Positions 29,201 to 35,927 of a DNA stretch of 64,000 bases are shown piece by piece; the stretch's first letter is position 1, and the number at the start of each line of letters is the position of its first letter. The DNA is from CAIZQW01 sp942493055 (GTDB lineage: Bacteria; Verrucomicrobiota; Kiritimatiellia; RFP12; UBA1067), in assembly GCA_942493055.1 (NCBI GenBank), contig OW818680.1:4030001-4094000 (forward strand). Reading direction: 5' to 3'. Made by a program: the position numbers and the translations under genes. The notes below the pieces were generated by a model. The model was not told the origin of the DNA and searched no databases. It was given only the letters and a program-made list of their open reading frames with translations.

Positions 29201-29411
29201 GACCGGTTCGCTTGACGTCACGGGCATGGTGCTCCATATCAACAACCCGGAGGCGCTCGTGCGTACGCAGACGTACACCCTCATTCAGACCACAAGCGGT
29301 GTGACCGGCGTTTCCACGACCGACGCCCCGCTTCCTCCAGGCTGGAAGGTTGTCCGCCGCAGCAACGCCCTCCAACTCATCACGGAATTCACCCTCATAC
29401 TCTTTAAGTAA
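20274..29411 (+). CDS. Giant secreted SGNH-hydrolase / autotransporter-type beta-repeat protein
   Basis: A 3045-residue protein. A signal peptide (1-24) precedes an SGNH/GDSL hydrolase domain (about 25-240): GDSIT with nucleophile S36, GHSGWH, GTND (N124) and the catalytic DNLHP pair (near D213 and H216). An Ig-like domain follows (about 245-335). Residues about 340-2200 are Ser/Thr/Gly/Ala-rich beta-helical repeats, including autotransporter-associated strand repeats with the pattern GxTxVxGGxL. A PA14-like domain lies near 2222-2360, then two copies of a 240-residue module (from about 2405 and 2668), then a short strand-rich tail. No outer-membrane barrel, PEP-CTERM or sortase signal is seen at the C-terminus, so the anchoring route is unknown. 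The start is backed by AGAGGTG. Likely an esterase-bearing surface or matrix protein that acts on glycans. Confidence 0.85.
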   Translation: MKKTMFALVVSIAVFITAIPCLAQAPRIRIMPLGDSITYGANSDGIGGGYRYPLYVALTNAGYNVDYIGTQTSIPHAGLGAEINHEGHSGWHVSAASNGLYENILTWLSQIDVPDVVLVHIGTNDTGDAPNFPGTINELDALITRIAAARPYAHIIVTTLLKRGTNDSDSKYVLINTYFNPFVAGIVQAHQLAGRRVHFLDMHAYLERTDMYDNLHPNNVGYGKMAAAWFPAITNIVSPYGDFVPPAVSTVRYASANTLSVTFSKPIDLAASSAVTNPAAWGVSPAGVVAAVSALSSDLRSITLTVSGVLPNIVSTLSFNGSITDLVPASSGGPFTATFSGAVGAFATPGIGRYWTGLGPDVLWGTAANWSDNLLLGLATAVFSGSGNGKSTVSLGAANAIVSHSSNIMFAPDATAYTLGLPGQTLSLPAARITLEAGSVNNQTVAATLLLGGSLDIYNNEPSKRLTLNYTNNTARNIYVYGTGPVTFDTLRRPAGSELSNNNPIELHLRSPGTVTCTGPITLGTLWKDNNYLPSELILAPHTTNIICRDNWDFALSGATISGGEGTVLRLARVQVGVPAAIALQTANPVTISCRLECPSGLATLNNGGGGWVNGTLVLTYPDNDIPGNITFDRGNCLQVPFVAPNGTPNPLGSSPTINFINPLNGTPARLRVTSAVPSSADKAFTVEKDRAAIQNAGSGTLTLSGPISGNGSVVFEATAGNIVYSGIRSGAGGITKEEPFGLTLSGPNTSTGPLTLSAGATTLSGAWAGPATLAANSSLDISGTLASNLTLNAAASLSGTVSGAVMVNAGAALTVLPGASLSGPSVILSGSTLALNPAAADSFTLALPALVVTNANAFLSVSAAATASAVTISNLTLNNKTLLVSAPAAGTARNRIFITGLATGPASGILLNGLPAAYSDSDGLYPAASTLPPVAVTGEQIPNAPGSAATVSNAPASTLTLAQPSVTLGQLDYAAPTSGVLDLGGGVLGVSNLIVSGAALTVSNGTLTASAAPHTNAFYSGINQPRIDIFTDDASTEISSSKTYTHLLDPGLAVDTVAVINGVTFTKITNNTTYTDPGTGFGWSGIPAGSHHENFPSGWTNTIPRPAGDGLYNLINGMGYAGYNMTITLSGLTPGAVYEFRAYGREWDNFPTAIDRTHVWTFYTTSNAAPVVSFSFDQNHTPPHALTLRYVAASDKLTVKTWRVNVTGNPDPGIYGITNEKIADAPVGADVSPATLTLSASDGALTAAAAVGDPARPVSLITSGDVTLEGPATILGTTLFSQDLALAPSTAGTTQYLGGAVSGSGALVKSGPGSAVLLAANAYPGGTAVSGGILNGGTSTSFGTGPVNVLSGGAVGLADVLLNSITFLNVFTIAGSGPDGLGALRNDTTALQYNAFKYVTLSDDATIGGGTSYGPSIPLGSILGQNVEQGRFDIRNGTLDFGGHSLTKAGNSAFILTSDRILGVTDDTDVDVTGGTFGMEVSTDLGGSAANTLTLRSGAAFDFFNLTTPIRWSLLAENGAHISTRSGNSAQNNWAGPVTIQSGTVTLDGPNNVTFSGPISGAGGFVQGSGTTYLRNPTNTFTGSTTVTGGSLYTSYDGTIPNPVGFTLSGGTFYAYLGDGVDPAKGWTSAGINDLVTQGAITAGDGPAFSLDATPYAAAIDGALPSCRIRKYGTNILIRSADTPSPGILYVHNGIIELTSGLWDAAANNKAFYVGAENNSNYLAVARLTGDAAFRHRDTGYNLSGSYTIVGDGTSSRGILTIGSNASYAGRLYAGNSAAAAGAVYQTGGTVLDFGGSGSDSRFGYSGFGYLDITGGSFTTKGYTQFGHQSNSYGTLHMTGGTFTFNSGTVPAQGVVGDYYGGTLATRSGNGHLFLEGGSLTTGSTYIQLPENQTQDAPLSAILTVGGDANVSTAWLLTGNYEKNVPTSIVNLNGGRFSTGYIQKGSGTGNSANNANAQTYINFNGGELALTAPGAIVRKSGTAPDPRLTVYEGGAVIDANTQNLTLDYPLAAASGMGVAAISVSNPGAGYIAPPFVLISGGGGTGAVAVAELDAVPGKVTGFRILCPGSGYTSAPTVTLGGGGFITTASGATAVTGPVATTGGLSLKGPGTLTLTAANTYRGPTAVTDATLALSPAGSITETSALILDNASFSAAGRDLTNALLRVSGNSTLVAGSLTAAALDKTGPGTLTLSARLALTTNAPASVSTDFTPVPGLAEGFVVGSGADSSSTNPCFAFVPTWRALNGYVGEGLYINGAQWPNNTTYIYSGYLWNRQSSSVTWTFACNMDDHIQLKIDDAVVVERGSFITTSDTSLKTVTLSPGPHKFELRAGQGTGNVGGYWTRSDGTRIAIGVDKLNRGLAWSAGTDFADTLDPLEDPGDGSLFTVNSPYEETLGLVPATGTSGVPADILAKVGSVADGFSVTYGTDVFPTNSPDIYNCNPALWQTNNSASAARFDRVAYYLEIRKTGESVSQWVWVAFDAHTVNRRALAFPGKLAGERFQHQRKVRNLTVRSNVAGITEVTDSDTGNIEVFCANYGNGTTPALGLNGRTDIYDFDDTPTGSIAPNQTGYGCLQVHNWGAGETLFAVDNFGGGNNILCMGIGNRPGASQTSSGAQLDYTFDQNAETGYTLRRFYILTRDLVPPTPPAPIATVTEGTLRVAEAAGAMPVPADILAKVGSPADGYDMVYYSPVSTTAAAAYNGTAYTIDNSAETLPFDRVAYFLEIRDKNTLATNWVWVSFTAHTQDRTKLGYPNRNGATFKWQQKVYNMDVRSNVGTVTEATGVNTGNLEIWPSNYGTGLGLPDIGGSATTFDFNDDGSNTGIGHGSFQIHNWGAGQVLFSISHCGSSGNPLGIGIGNNPTWSNNDPDYTFTYNAGNYDVRNLYVFVRPATAPEDVGRLLADTDVNLAAGTVLDLNDSSQTVRSISGTGTISNGILAATSVISPAGDGTVGTLALANVQLASGVQYRADLGDLLDVTGSLDVTGMVLHINNPEALVRTQTYTLIQTTSGVTGVSTTDAPLPPGWKVVRRSNALQLITEFTLILFK
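27490..28960 (+). repeat. Duplicated 240-residue module within the giant gene
   Basis: Two consecutive modules begin with PADILAKVGS (near 27490 and 28280). Both contain FDRVAYxLEIR, WVWVxFxAHT, RSNV-x-G/T-V/ITE, GN(I/L)E, FD(D/N)D, VHNWGAG and a closing GIGN. They are clearly paralogous at protein level with scattered differences, so the duplication is not recent. Similar modules occur in esterase or sulfatase multidomain proteins of PVC bacteria; the fold is probably a beta-sandwich, function unknown. Confidence 0.75.
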
Positions 29412-29430
29412 CAAGCGTAAATTATTAAAG

Positions 29431-29456
29431 GGGGGTCCGGCCAACGCCGGACCCCC
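29431..29456 (+). terminator. Intrinsic terminator of the giant gene
   Basis: An 11 bp perfect stem, GGGGGTCCGGC (29431-29441) with its complement at 29446-29456, closes a CAAC tetraloop and is followed by TTCTTCTT. It lies 20 bp beyond the stop codon. Confidence 0.9.
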
Positions 29457-29486
29457 TTCTTCTTGCCTATAACTTCAACTTCTTTG

Positions 29487-29519
29487 CCCACGAAACACAC
29501 GAAAATCACGAAAAAATGA
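29487..29519. repeat. Dispersed CACGAA-type repeat
   Basis: Three near copies of a CACGAAA unit in a row, of the same type as the strings at 6051-6082 and 50241-50271. No coding character. Confidence 0.6.
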
Positions 29520-29613
29520 GCATCTTCGTCTCCTTACTTAATCTCCCTAATTTTTCGCAGCCTGTTTCGTCTTTATCTTCGGTGTTAGCTTGTTGCAAGC
29601 GAAGGGCTTATCT

Positions 29614-29880
29614 CCTGGGAACGCCGACGCCAAGGCTACGGCGGCCAGGCGTCGGCGCTCCCAGGGCAATAAGGTGGCGGAGCCGTCCCGGCTCCGGCGG
29701 GCAAGATGCCCGCGCTCCTTTGAGGGCAGCAACAGAAGGGAGCGTGGGCGTCCCGCCCGCATGAAAGAGGAGAGCCATTCTTGTCTGTCCCTCTGTAGGC
29801 CGTTCCCCTGTTGCCGAAATGAAAAGTTAGTGGCATTGGGCATCCTGCCTGTGCACTCAACAAACAGGCAGGATGCCTGT
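29614..29880. repeat. Array of variable-stem triloop hairpins
   Basis: The 550 bp gap between the giant gene and the GH43 gene contains a hairpin array. One long inverted repeat pairs 29614-29631 with 29648-29665 (17 of 18 positions). It is followed by 7 bp hairpins with three-base loops: GGAGCCG/CGGCTCC loop TCC (29679-29695), GCGGGCA/TGCCCGC loop AGA (29697-29713), a 7 bp stem with loop TCC at 29744-29760, a weaker one at 29838-29850, and ACAGGCA/TGCCTGT loop GGA (29864-29880). GGA and AGA are the complements of TCC and TCT, i.e. the same element inverted. No gene is seen in 29412-29961. Confidence 0.85.
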
Positions 29881-29961
29881 TCTCCCAGTTTCTTGCGAGC
29901 CGACGAGAGCGTTTGGGTCATCGACTACTCCACCCTGTAAAATGACTCACAACGCCTTATC

Positions 29962-30924
29962 TTAGCGCAAATCGGGCCAGTCGTCCGAAGTCCAGTGGAG
30001 TTGAGCGAGCGCCAGCTTGGAGATCCCTTTATCATCGCGGTCGTAGTAGTGGTAGGTGAACCACTCGGTCCCGTTCTCGACAAAGCGCGCGGCATGGCCT
30101 GGGCCGATGAAGCGTCCTTCCGTTTTCAGGAAGAGTGATCCGCCGCCCTTGGCCAGGTCAACGCCGTCGCGGCCGAGATAGGGGCCGGTTACGGAGGTGC
30201 TGCGTCCCACGCGGATTTCGTATGTGCTGTCCAGGCCTTTGCACCCGAAGCCCCAGTTGACAAAGAGATAGAAATACTTTCCGCGCTGGATGAGGCATGC
30301 AGCTTCGATCGCCTGCGGTTGGCTGGCCAGGTGGGTGACAGGCGATGCGGGTGTGATCCGCTTGCCTGTGGCAGGGTCGAGCTGGATGAGGTAGATGCCC
30401 TTCCAGTAAGAGCCGAAGGCCATCCAGAGGGTGTTGTCGCTGGCCATCAGGATGCTGGGGTCGATGCAGTTGTAAGGCATGCCCTTGCGGGACTGTATCA
30501 CAATGCCCTGGTCGATCCATTGGTAGGCTGGCACTGACGGATCGAGGGTTGTGTTCACGGCTAATCCAATGGCCGAGACTTGGCTGCCCCACGACGAGAC
30601 GGAGTAATAGAGATAATATTTATTGGTCGCCATCTGGATGATGTCCGGAGCCCAGAGGTGATCTTTGTAGAGCGGGACCGCATTCGTGGTCCATGCGGGA
30701 ATTTTTCCAGGAGGAAAAACTTTTCCGCCAGTGCTCCAGTTTGTCAGATCTGTCGAGTACTTCCAGACGATGCCGTTTCCTGTGGAGTAGATCGTGTAAC
30801 GGTTGCCGCACTTCGCAATCGTGGAGGGGTCATGCGCCTTGAGATGGCCTTGAAGCGGCTGTTGCGCACAACAGGCCGAGAGTGCCATGCAGAGGATGAA
30901 CGGAAGTAACACATGTGAAGTCAT
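29962..30924 (-). CDS. GH43 arabinanase-type lipoprotein
   Basis: A 320-residue family 43 glycoside hydrolase (five-bladed beta-propeller). The catalytic residues fit D32 (AHDPSTI) as base, D155 (NCIDPSI) as pKa modulator and E207 (AIEAACLI) as acid. WAPDI and GPGHA are also characteristic of endo-arabinanases. The N-terminus has a signal with lipobox LSAC (C18), so it is probably a lipoprotein. The ATG at 30924 was chosen because AGAGGAG lies 4-6 bp before it; the longer upstream frame lacks a signal peptide. It starts 10 bp after the stop of the 600-residue gene, so the two form an operon. Expected substrate: alpha-1,5-arabinan or arabinoxylan side chains. Confidence 0.88.
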   Translation of the reverse strand: MTSHVLLPFILCMALSACCAQQPLQGHLKAHDPSTIAKCGNRYTIYSTGNGIVWKYSTDLTNWSTGGKVFPPGKIPAWTTNAVPLYKDHLWAPDIIQMATNKYYLYYSVSSWGSQVSAIGLAVNTTLDPSVPAYQWIDQGIVIQSRKGMPYNCIDPSILMASDNTLWMAFGSYWKGIYLIQLDPATGKRITPASPVTHLASQPQAIEAACLIQRGKYFYLFVNWGFGCKGLDSTYEIRVGRSTSVTGPYLGRDGVDLAKGGGSLFLKTEGRFIGPGHAARFVENGTEWFTYHYYDRDDKGISKLALAQLHWTSDDWPDLR

Positions 30925-30934
30925 ATTGCTCCTC

Positions 30935-32737
30935 TTAAGGATGTGTTGAGCTCGTTGCAGGCGCTGACGCGGAGAAGTCAACGATGACATTTCCAGCATA
31001 GAGCTTTCCCTGTTCGAAGCGGGTTTTCTGCTCCGCCGGAACTAGCGTGGCGAGCACAGCGGCGTCTGGCGCGATCGTGATTTCAATCTCGCGCGTTGTG
31101 GCTTCGCCGAGCCACGTGTTGCTGCTGGCGTCCCAGACGCGCACAGGCTTGTCGCCGACCGGCAGCTTCACCTTCACCGGCAAGAGGCTGGGATTATAAA
31201 GCAGCGTGGTGGGGAAGGAGGGCTTTGCGAAATAATCCGTCTTGCACGTGTCGATCGCGATCACGCCTTCGACGTTCGTCGCCTTCACGAGCGAGCCGAA
31301 GATGCCGCTCAACGCGCCGCTGTAGATGCCGAGATTGAGCGGTCCCCAGCCATGGTTCGACGGATCGCCGGAGCCAAACGGTCCGGGTTCACCGGTCTGA
31401 TTGTTTTTCTCTATGAGGCCCTCGTAGGGGATGGCGGTTGTGTATTTCGAGGCCCACGCCCAGTCGGTTTGTTTCTCCGGCGGGAGTTGATCAGGGTAGA
31501 AATGGCGCGCGCTATGGACAGCTGCGTGCATCCATTTACCCACGGCGCGCGCGAGACGGTTGTCATAACGCGTCGCAGCGACGAGAGGCCAGGCATAGAC
31601 AAACGTCTCCATGGCGAACGCGTAACCGCCCCGATGCTTCGGCGTCGAGAGCGCGCCGCGGCTGACACCCACCAGCCCTGCAATGTCGTGCTCGCCCCAG
31701 CGGCCGCAAACGACACCCCAGCCGTCACCCTTGGAGATATCCTTCTCATGGGGGCCGATGCCGCGTACCGCACTGTCTTCGAAACACCAGCCGAATACTT
31801 TTCCGACATCATAGCTGGTGTTGTGCTCGGCATTGCAGCGCGCCGCGGCATACACGCCAAACGAAGGAAAGAATTCGTAGTTGATATTCCGCTCCTGAGC
31901 GCAGAGCCAGTCCAGCGCGTGGCGCGTCTCATGATAGAATTTTTTCTCTTCCGGCCACTTTGCGAAGGCCATCTGCATCAGGTAGGCCAACGCCGCCGCG
32001 GAGTCCGGCTCACGCCAGCGTTGAACCGTGGCGCGTTGGCTGCGCAGGTCATAGGCCTGAAAGCTGAAGTCGTTCAACTGCCACAATTGAAGCGTCGCCT
32101 GGGCCCAGCGTTCACAGGACTTTTGCCATTTATCGGTCAGCGCTTTCTCCTGCGGGTAGGCGGAGACCAAGGCGCCCGCGAAAAGGTTCGGTGTGATTTC
32201 ATACCAGAAGCTGCCCCCGGAACGGCCGTTGATGCTATTCAGGAAGACCCCGTCTTCCGGCGAGAAGTAGGCCTCCTGCATCCGCACGAGATTGACAGGT
32301 TGCGCACTTCCGGGCACGCCATACTGTGTCATGTCCTTTCCCAGCAGTGTGCCGCTGATGAGGAGGCCCATCGAGACGATCCCTTCGTGCTCTTTTCCAA
32401 AGACGCCCCATTGGTTTTTCATGCCGACGTAGCTCGGCACGCCGAACGTCGTCTCCTTCCAATGGACCTTCGAGTCGTCCCACCACATCAGCGGCAGATA
32501 CTCGCCCTTGCGCACAGGATCGAGCGTGAACGAGAGGAACGCCTCTGCACGCTGATGCCAGTCGATGAGCGTGTAGCCCTTTCCCTCGCGCGGGAAGGCT
32601 TCAACACGCGGCGTGGTGATGTCACGTCCTGCGTCAGCAGCGTTCACAGCAGCCGACCCGGTCAGCATTTGGAAAACAAATAAGAGCGCCGCCAGGCTAA
32701 ACGTCTTCAATGTACGAAAGTCTTGTTGAATTTTCAT
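30935..32737 (-). CDS. Secreted 600-residue protein, probable alpha/alpha-barrel carbohydrate enzyme
   Basis: A signal peptide (about 1-34) is followed by a region rich in Trp, Tyr and His. The central part (about 190-430) looks like repeated helical hairpins, as in alpha/alpha-toroid glycosidases and lyases, with RCNAEHNTSYDVGKVFGWCFEDS as a distinctive segment. A beta-sandwich-like tail follows (about 500-600; VRVWDASSNTWLGEATT). I do not recognise the family. The ATG overlaps the TGA stop of the DUF4143 ATPase gene (ATGA at 32734-32737) and no clear ribosome-binding site is seen, so translation may depend on coupling. The operon neighbour GH43 supports a glycan-degrading role. Confidence 0.7.
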   Translation of the reverse strand: MKIQQDFRTLKTFSLAALLFVFQMLTGSAAVNAADAGRDITTPRVEAFPREGKGYTLIDWHQRAEAFLSFTLDPVRKGEYLPLMWWDDSKVHWKETTFGVPSYVGMKNQWGVFGKEHEGIVSMGLLISGTLLGKDMTQYGVPGSAQPVNLVRMQEAYFSPEDGVFLNSINGRSGGSFWYEITPNLFAGALVSAYPQEKALTDKWQKSCERWAQATLQLWQLNDFSFQAYDLRSQRATVQRWREPDSAAALAYLMQMAFAKWPEEKKFYHETRHALDWLCAQERNINYEFFPSFGVYAAARCNAEHNTSYDVGKVFGWCFEDSAVRGIGPHEKDISKGDGWGVVCGRWGEHDIAGLVGVSRGALSTPKHRGGYAFAMETFVYAWPLVAATRYDNRLARAVGKWMHAAVHSARHFYPDQLPPEKQTDWAWASKYTTAIPYEGLIEKNNQTGEPGPFGSGDPSNHGWGPLNLGIYSGALSGIFGSLVKATNVEGVIAIDTCKTDYFAKPSFPTTLLYNPSLLPVKVKLPVGDKPVRVWDASSNTWLGEATTREIEITIAPDAAVLATLVPAEQKTRFEQGKLYAGNVIVDFSASAPATSSTHP

Positions 32738-33897
32738 GAAATGATTTCTGAACAGGTTTGCCAGCCTCGCACCTGGACACCTTGACGGGTGAGCACGTCT
32801 GTACCGCCATAGATGAGATGGCATGACCTGGGCGATGATTTTGTCGTCTTTACCCATGCATTGAGGGTGGCGAACCAGTCCGTGGCCTGCGTCTGTCCGG
32901 ATTTGCACTCAATCAGGTCAAAGCCTTCAGAGTCCTCGCTAAGGAAATCGACTTCAAATCCACTCTGGTCACGCCAGAAGTAGAACTGTCGTCCACTGTC
33001 GCAGGCATAGTCCTTTTTCATGAACTCCAGCAGGACCCAGTTTTCAAACAGTGCTCCACGCAAGGGATGGCCTGACAACTCTTCTGTTGAACGGATGCCC
33101 AGGAGTCTGCAGGCGAGCCCCGTGTCGTAGAAATAAAGTTTTGGCGTCTTTATCAGACGCTTTCGAAAATTCGTGTGGTAGGGGTTGAGGCGAAACGCGA
33201 TGAACCCAGCCTCTAACACACTCAACCAAGCTGCCGCTGTCTTCTGGTCGATACCGCAATCCGCACCGAGACGGTTCTGACTGACCAGTTGTCCGACAGA
33301 GCCTGCGCATAACCGGACGAATTGTCGGAATTGAGTACGGTCATGGACCTGCTTGAGTTGTTGAACATCGCGTTCGATATAGGTTTCAATATACGCATTC
33401 AGCCAGTGGACAGGCGAGACCGGCGCTTGGAAAAGGGAGGGATACCCCCCTTTGAATACCGCATCCCAGACCGAAGGGCTCCCCTGTGAAGCCGATGCCA
33501 ACTCGAACTCTGCAAGCGGCAGCAAATGGATATGCGCGATACGTCCAGCCAACGACTGTGGGATACCCGCGTTCAGCGAAAACTGCTGAGAACCTGTGAG
33601 GATATACTGCCCACATTTCTGCGACCGGTCCAGAAGCCCTTGTAGATAGGAAAAAAGATGAGGCACTCGCTGAACCTCATCGAGGATAGCACCCTCTTTA
33701 AATTGAGCGAGGAAGGCTCGAGGGTCTGACAACGCGAAATCGCGTACGTCGGGATCTTCAAGCGTCACATACGTCTTTTTTGGAAAGGTCTTCTGCGCCA
33801 GCGTTGTCTTGCCGGACTGCCGGGGCCCGGTGATCGCGAGCGCTTTAAACTCCTTGATGAAGGTGGCAGCCTTGTTTTGTATCAGCCGTGAGATCAT
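32734..33897 (-). CDS. DUF4143-family AAA ATPase
   Basis: A 387-residue ATP-binding protein of the AAA_14/DUF4143 type. Walker A is GPRQSGKTT (residues 24-32), Walker B is AILDEVQ, and sensor 1 is YILTGSQQF. The DUF4143 region (about 195-330) holds LAxRLLGI-like and GALFENWVLLEF segments. A nuclease-like tail ends with FYFWRDQSGFEVDFLSEDSEGFDLIECKSG, which has the D-(x)n-E-x-K spacing of PD-(D/E)XK enzymes (D..E-C-K). The family is common and often mobile; its function is unknown. It overlaps the downstream secreted gene by 4 bp. The upstream gap of 94 bp carries no obvious promoter. Confidence 0.9.
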   Translation of the reverse strand: MISRLIQNKAATFIKEFKALAITGPRQSGKTTLAQKTFPKKTYVTLEDPDVRDFALSDPRAFLAQFKEGAILDEVQRVPHLFSYLQGLLDRSQKCGQYILTGSQQFSLNAGIPQSLAGRIAHIHLLPLAEFELASASQGSPSVWDAVFKGGYPSLFQAPVSPVHWLNAYIETYIERDVQQLKQVHDRTQFRQFVRLCAGSVGQLVSQNRLGADCGIDQKTAAAWLSVLEAGFIAFRLNPYHTNFRKRLIKTPKLYFYDTGLACRLLGIRSTEELSGHPLRGALFENWVLLEFMKKDYACDSGRQFYFWRDQSGFEVDFLSEDSEGFDLIECKSGQTQATDWFATLNAWVKTTKSSPRSCHLIYGGTDVLTRQGVQVRGWQTCSEIIS

Positions 33898-33991
33898 ACC
33901 CGTCCTTGTCTAGTTAGGAAATTGATTCCTAGATTAACAAAGCTGACCCTTCCTGTCAAGCGGCCCCGCCTTCATTGCGATATTGAAGTGC

Positions 33992-34585
33992 TTAGACCTT
34001 CTCGGCTAAGGCCTCTTTATCTTTATCGGAGAGTGCGTCGATAGCCTTGTTGCAGTGCGGGCAGGTGCTGGTCGTATTCCACGGGAAGAGCTTGTTGCAG
34101 GACTTACACGTCCAGCGCGTCTTCTGTTCCGCAGCCACGGCCTCCATGCCGTCCTTCTTGATTTTCTCACAGGTGCGGCGCGCTACTTGACGGTAGAGCG
34201 GCTTCTCGTGGTGCTTCTTGAGTTTCTCACACGTGTCGAAATTCTCGCACAGGCCGCAGTTCGCCACCTTCTTCTTTTTAGCGCAGGTAAAGATCGCACA
34301 CTTGGACTCCATGGCCGGATTCGTGCACCCCTTACACTTCTTGCCTTTCTTGTCGCCTGTCAGATGGAGCGCGCAAGCTGTACAGTAGATGCCGCAATAG
34401 GCGAAATCAAAGCTTTTCTTGTCAGACAGTTTGCCTCCTTCTGCGCCTCCGGACGTAGTTGTCGTGTCTTTCAAACTTTTTGCGTTACGGCTGGAGGACT
34501 CCGCTGCACCCAGAACACCCGCGCATCCCGCACATACACAACACGCCATAAATGTCCGCCGGTCCGTCGATCTTAAATTGCTCAT
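33992..34585 (-). CDS. Cys-rich DUF3795-like protein with Tat-type signal
   Basis: A 197-residue protein. The N-terminus has a twin-arginine-like motif (DRRTFM) and a Cys-rich hydrophobic stretch. The middle (about 60-140) contains CGIYCTAC, KCKGC, CAIFTC and CGLCENFDTC, a DUF3795-type metal-binding pattern. The C-terminus has a zinc-ribbon/rubredoxin-like CKSC...CPHC pair. It starts 13 bp after the stop of a sulfatase gene and shares its operon with two sulfatases. Function unknown; a metal or redox role outside the cytoplasm is suggested by the Cys pattern and the signal. AAGGA lies about 9 bp before the ATG. Confidence 0.8.
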   Translation of the reverse strand: MSNLRSTDRRTFMACCVCAGCAGVLGAAESSSRNAKSLKDTTTTSGGAEGGKLSDKKSFDFAYCGIYCTACALHLTGDKKGKKCKGCTNPAMESKCAIFTCAKKKKVANCGLCENFDTCEKLKKHHEKPLYRQVARRTCEKIKKDGMEAVAAEQKTRWTCKSCNKLFPWNTTSTCPHCNKAIDALSDKDKEALAEKV

Positions 34586-34598
34586 ACCCTAATCCTTC

Positions 34599-35927
34599 CT
34601 ATTTTTTCTTTCTCTTTTGAGTTTTTGCGGGAATATTCTCCTCGGTGTCATCGCCTCCGCCGGCTGGGGCTGCATCTTTCATCAATGCTGTGAGTTTGGC
34701 CTGAAGCTCTTTCAGCTTTTCAGGTTGCGAGGAGGCAAGGTCTTTTGCTTCGCCGAGATCCGTGGAGAGATTATACAGTTCGTCATTCTTTTCTGAATGA
34801 ACGAGCTTCCAGTCGCCCATGCGCAGGGCAGCCCCGCCGCGCTTGGTCGCGCAGATCAACAAAGCATCGTGCGGGGACTTGGCGCCCTGCGTCAGCACCG
34901 GCCAGATGTCGCGTCCGTCGAGCGGCAACTTCTGGTCGAGCGAACCGCCTGCGAGTTTGAGGAGGGTCGGATACCAGTCCACGCCTTGCAGCGGCTCGCT
35001 GATGGTCTTGCCCGCAGGAATGTGTCCCGGCCAAGAGGCGAAGGCGCAGACGCGGATGCCGCCTTCGTAGATCGTGCCCTTGCCCGCACGCAACGGACCG
35101 TTCGACGTCACCTTCCCGGGTGAGGGGCCGCCGTTGTCGCTGGAGAAGATGATCAGGGTATTGTCGAGGAGTCCCTTCTCCTTCAAGGCCGCAATTACCT
35201 GGCCGACAGCTTCGTCCATGGCTGAGACCATGCCGGCATATGTCTTGCGCACGCCGTTGAGGTGTCCGTAGGGCTTGAGGTAACTCTCTGGCACCTGATG
35301 CGGCGAATGAACCGCATTGAAGGGCAGGTAGAGGAAGAGCGGTTTCTCTGAGGTTTTCTCGCGGATGAGACGGCACGCCTCCTTTGCAATCAGGTGCGTG
35401 GAGTAGCCTTCGTCCTTGCAGGGCTGGTCGTCGCGGTGCCAGTCCAGTGTGTCGTCGCGCTTATGGGTGAAGTAATCAATCGCGCCGAACCAGTGTCCGT
35501 ATTGATGGTCGAAGCCGCGTTTGGTCGGACGGTAGGCCTCCTGGAATTCACCCAGGTGCCACTTGCCGACAATGGCCGTCTCATAGCCTGCTTCGCGCAG
35601 GGCCTGCGGCAGAGTGCGCTCCTCAAGGCCAAGGCCCCAGGGCGCATGCGGACGAACAATCGTATAGACACCGGTGCGCGTCGGGTAACGTCCCGTCATC
35701 AACGTGGCGCGCGTGGGTGAGCAGACGGGCTGGACATAGTACGAGGAGAGGATCGTGCCAGCGTGAGCGAGCTTGTCGAGTTCCGGGGTGCGGATCTCTT
35801 TGCTCCCCATAAATCCGGCATCTTCGTATCCCATGTCATCGGCGAGGATGTAGAGGATATTGGGTTGCGCGGCATGGGCGGAGAATTGAGCTGTGCACAG
35901 CGCCAGCAAACACAAGAGCTTTTTCAT
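34599..35927 (-). CDS. Secreted S1-family sulfatase (CSPTR type)
   Basis: A 442-residue arylsulfatase-like enzyme. A signal peptide (1-20) precedes PNILYILADDMGYEDAG, whose acidic residues bind calcium, and the maturation motif C69-S-P-T-R, whose Cys is converted to formylglycine. Later motifs FSSDNGG and GKWHLG are also present. The C-terminus is Lys-rich. Expected activity: hydrolysis of sulfate esters on polysaccharides in the periplasm or outside. The start overlaps the stop of the upstream sulfatase (ATGA at 35924-35927), showing translational coupling. Confidence 0.94.
   Translation of the reverse strand: MKKLLCLLALCTAQFSAHAAQPNILYILADDMGYEDAGFMGSKEIRTPELDKLAHAGTILSSYYVQPVCSPTRATLMTGRYPTRTGVYTIVRPHAPWGLGLEERTLPQALREAGYETAIVGKWHLGEFQEAYRPTKRGFDHQYGHWFGAIDYFTHKRDDTLDWHRDDQPCKDEGYSTHLIAKEACRLIREKTSEKPLFLYLPFNAVHSPHQVPESYLKPYGHLNGVRKTYAGMVSAMDEAVGQVIAALKEKGLLDNTLIIFSSDNGGPSPGKVTSNGPLRAGKGTIYEGGIRVCAFASWPGHIPAGKTISEPLQGVDWYPTLLKLAGGSLDQKLPLDGRDIWPVLTQGAKSPHDALLICATKRGGAALRMGDWKLVHSEKNDELYNLSTDLGEAKDLASSQPEKLKELQAKLTALMKDAAPAGGGDDTEENIPAKTQKRKKK

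Noticed and set aside
29412..29961. CRISPR array
   Set aside because: The repeats are hairpins of changing sequence at irregular spacing, with no constant direct repeat and unique spacers, and no cas genes are in the window.
31352..32683. 443-residue frame on the plus strand opposite the secreted 600-residue gene
   Set aside because: No motifs, and the opposite strand has a signal peptide and operon context; a shadow frame.
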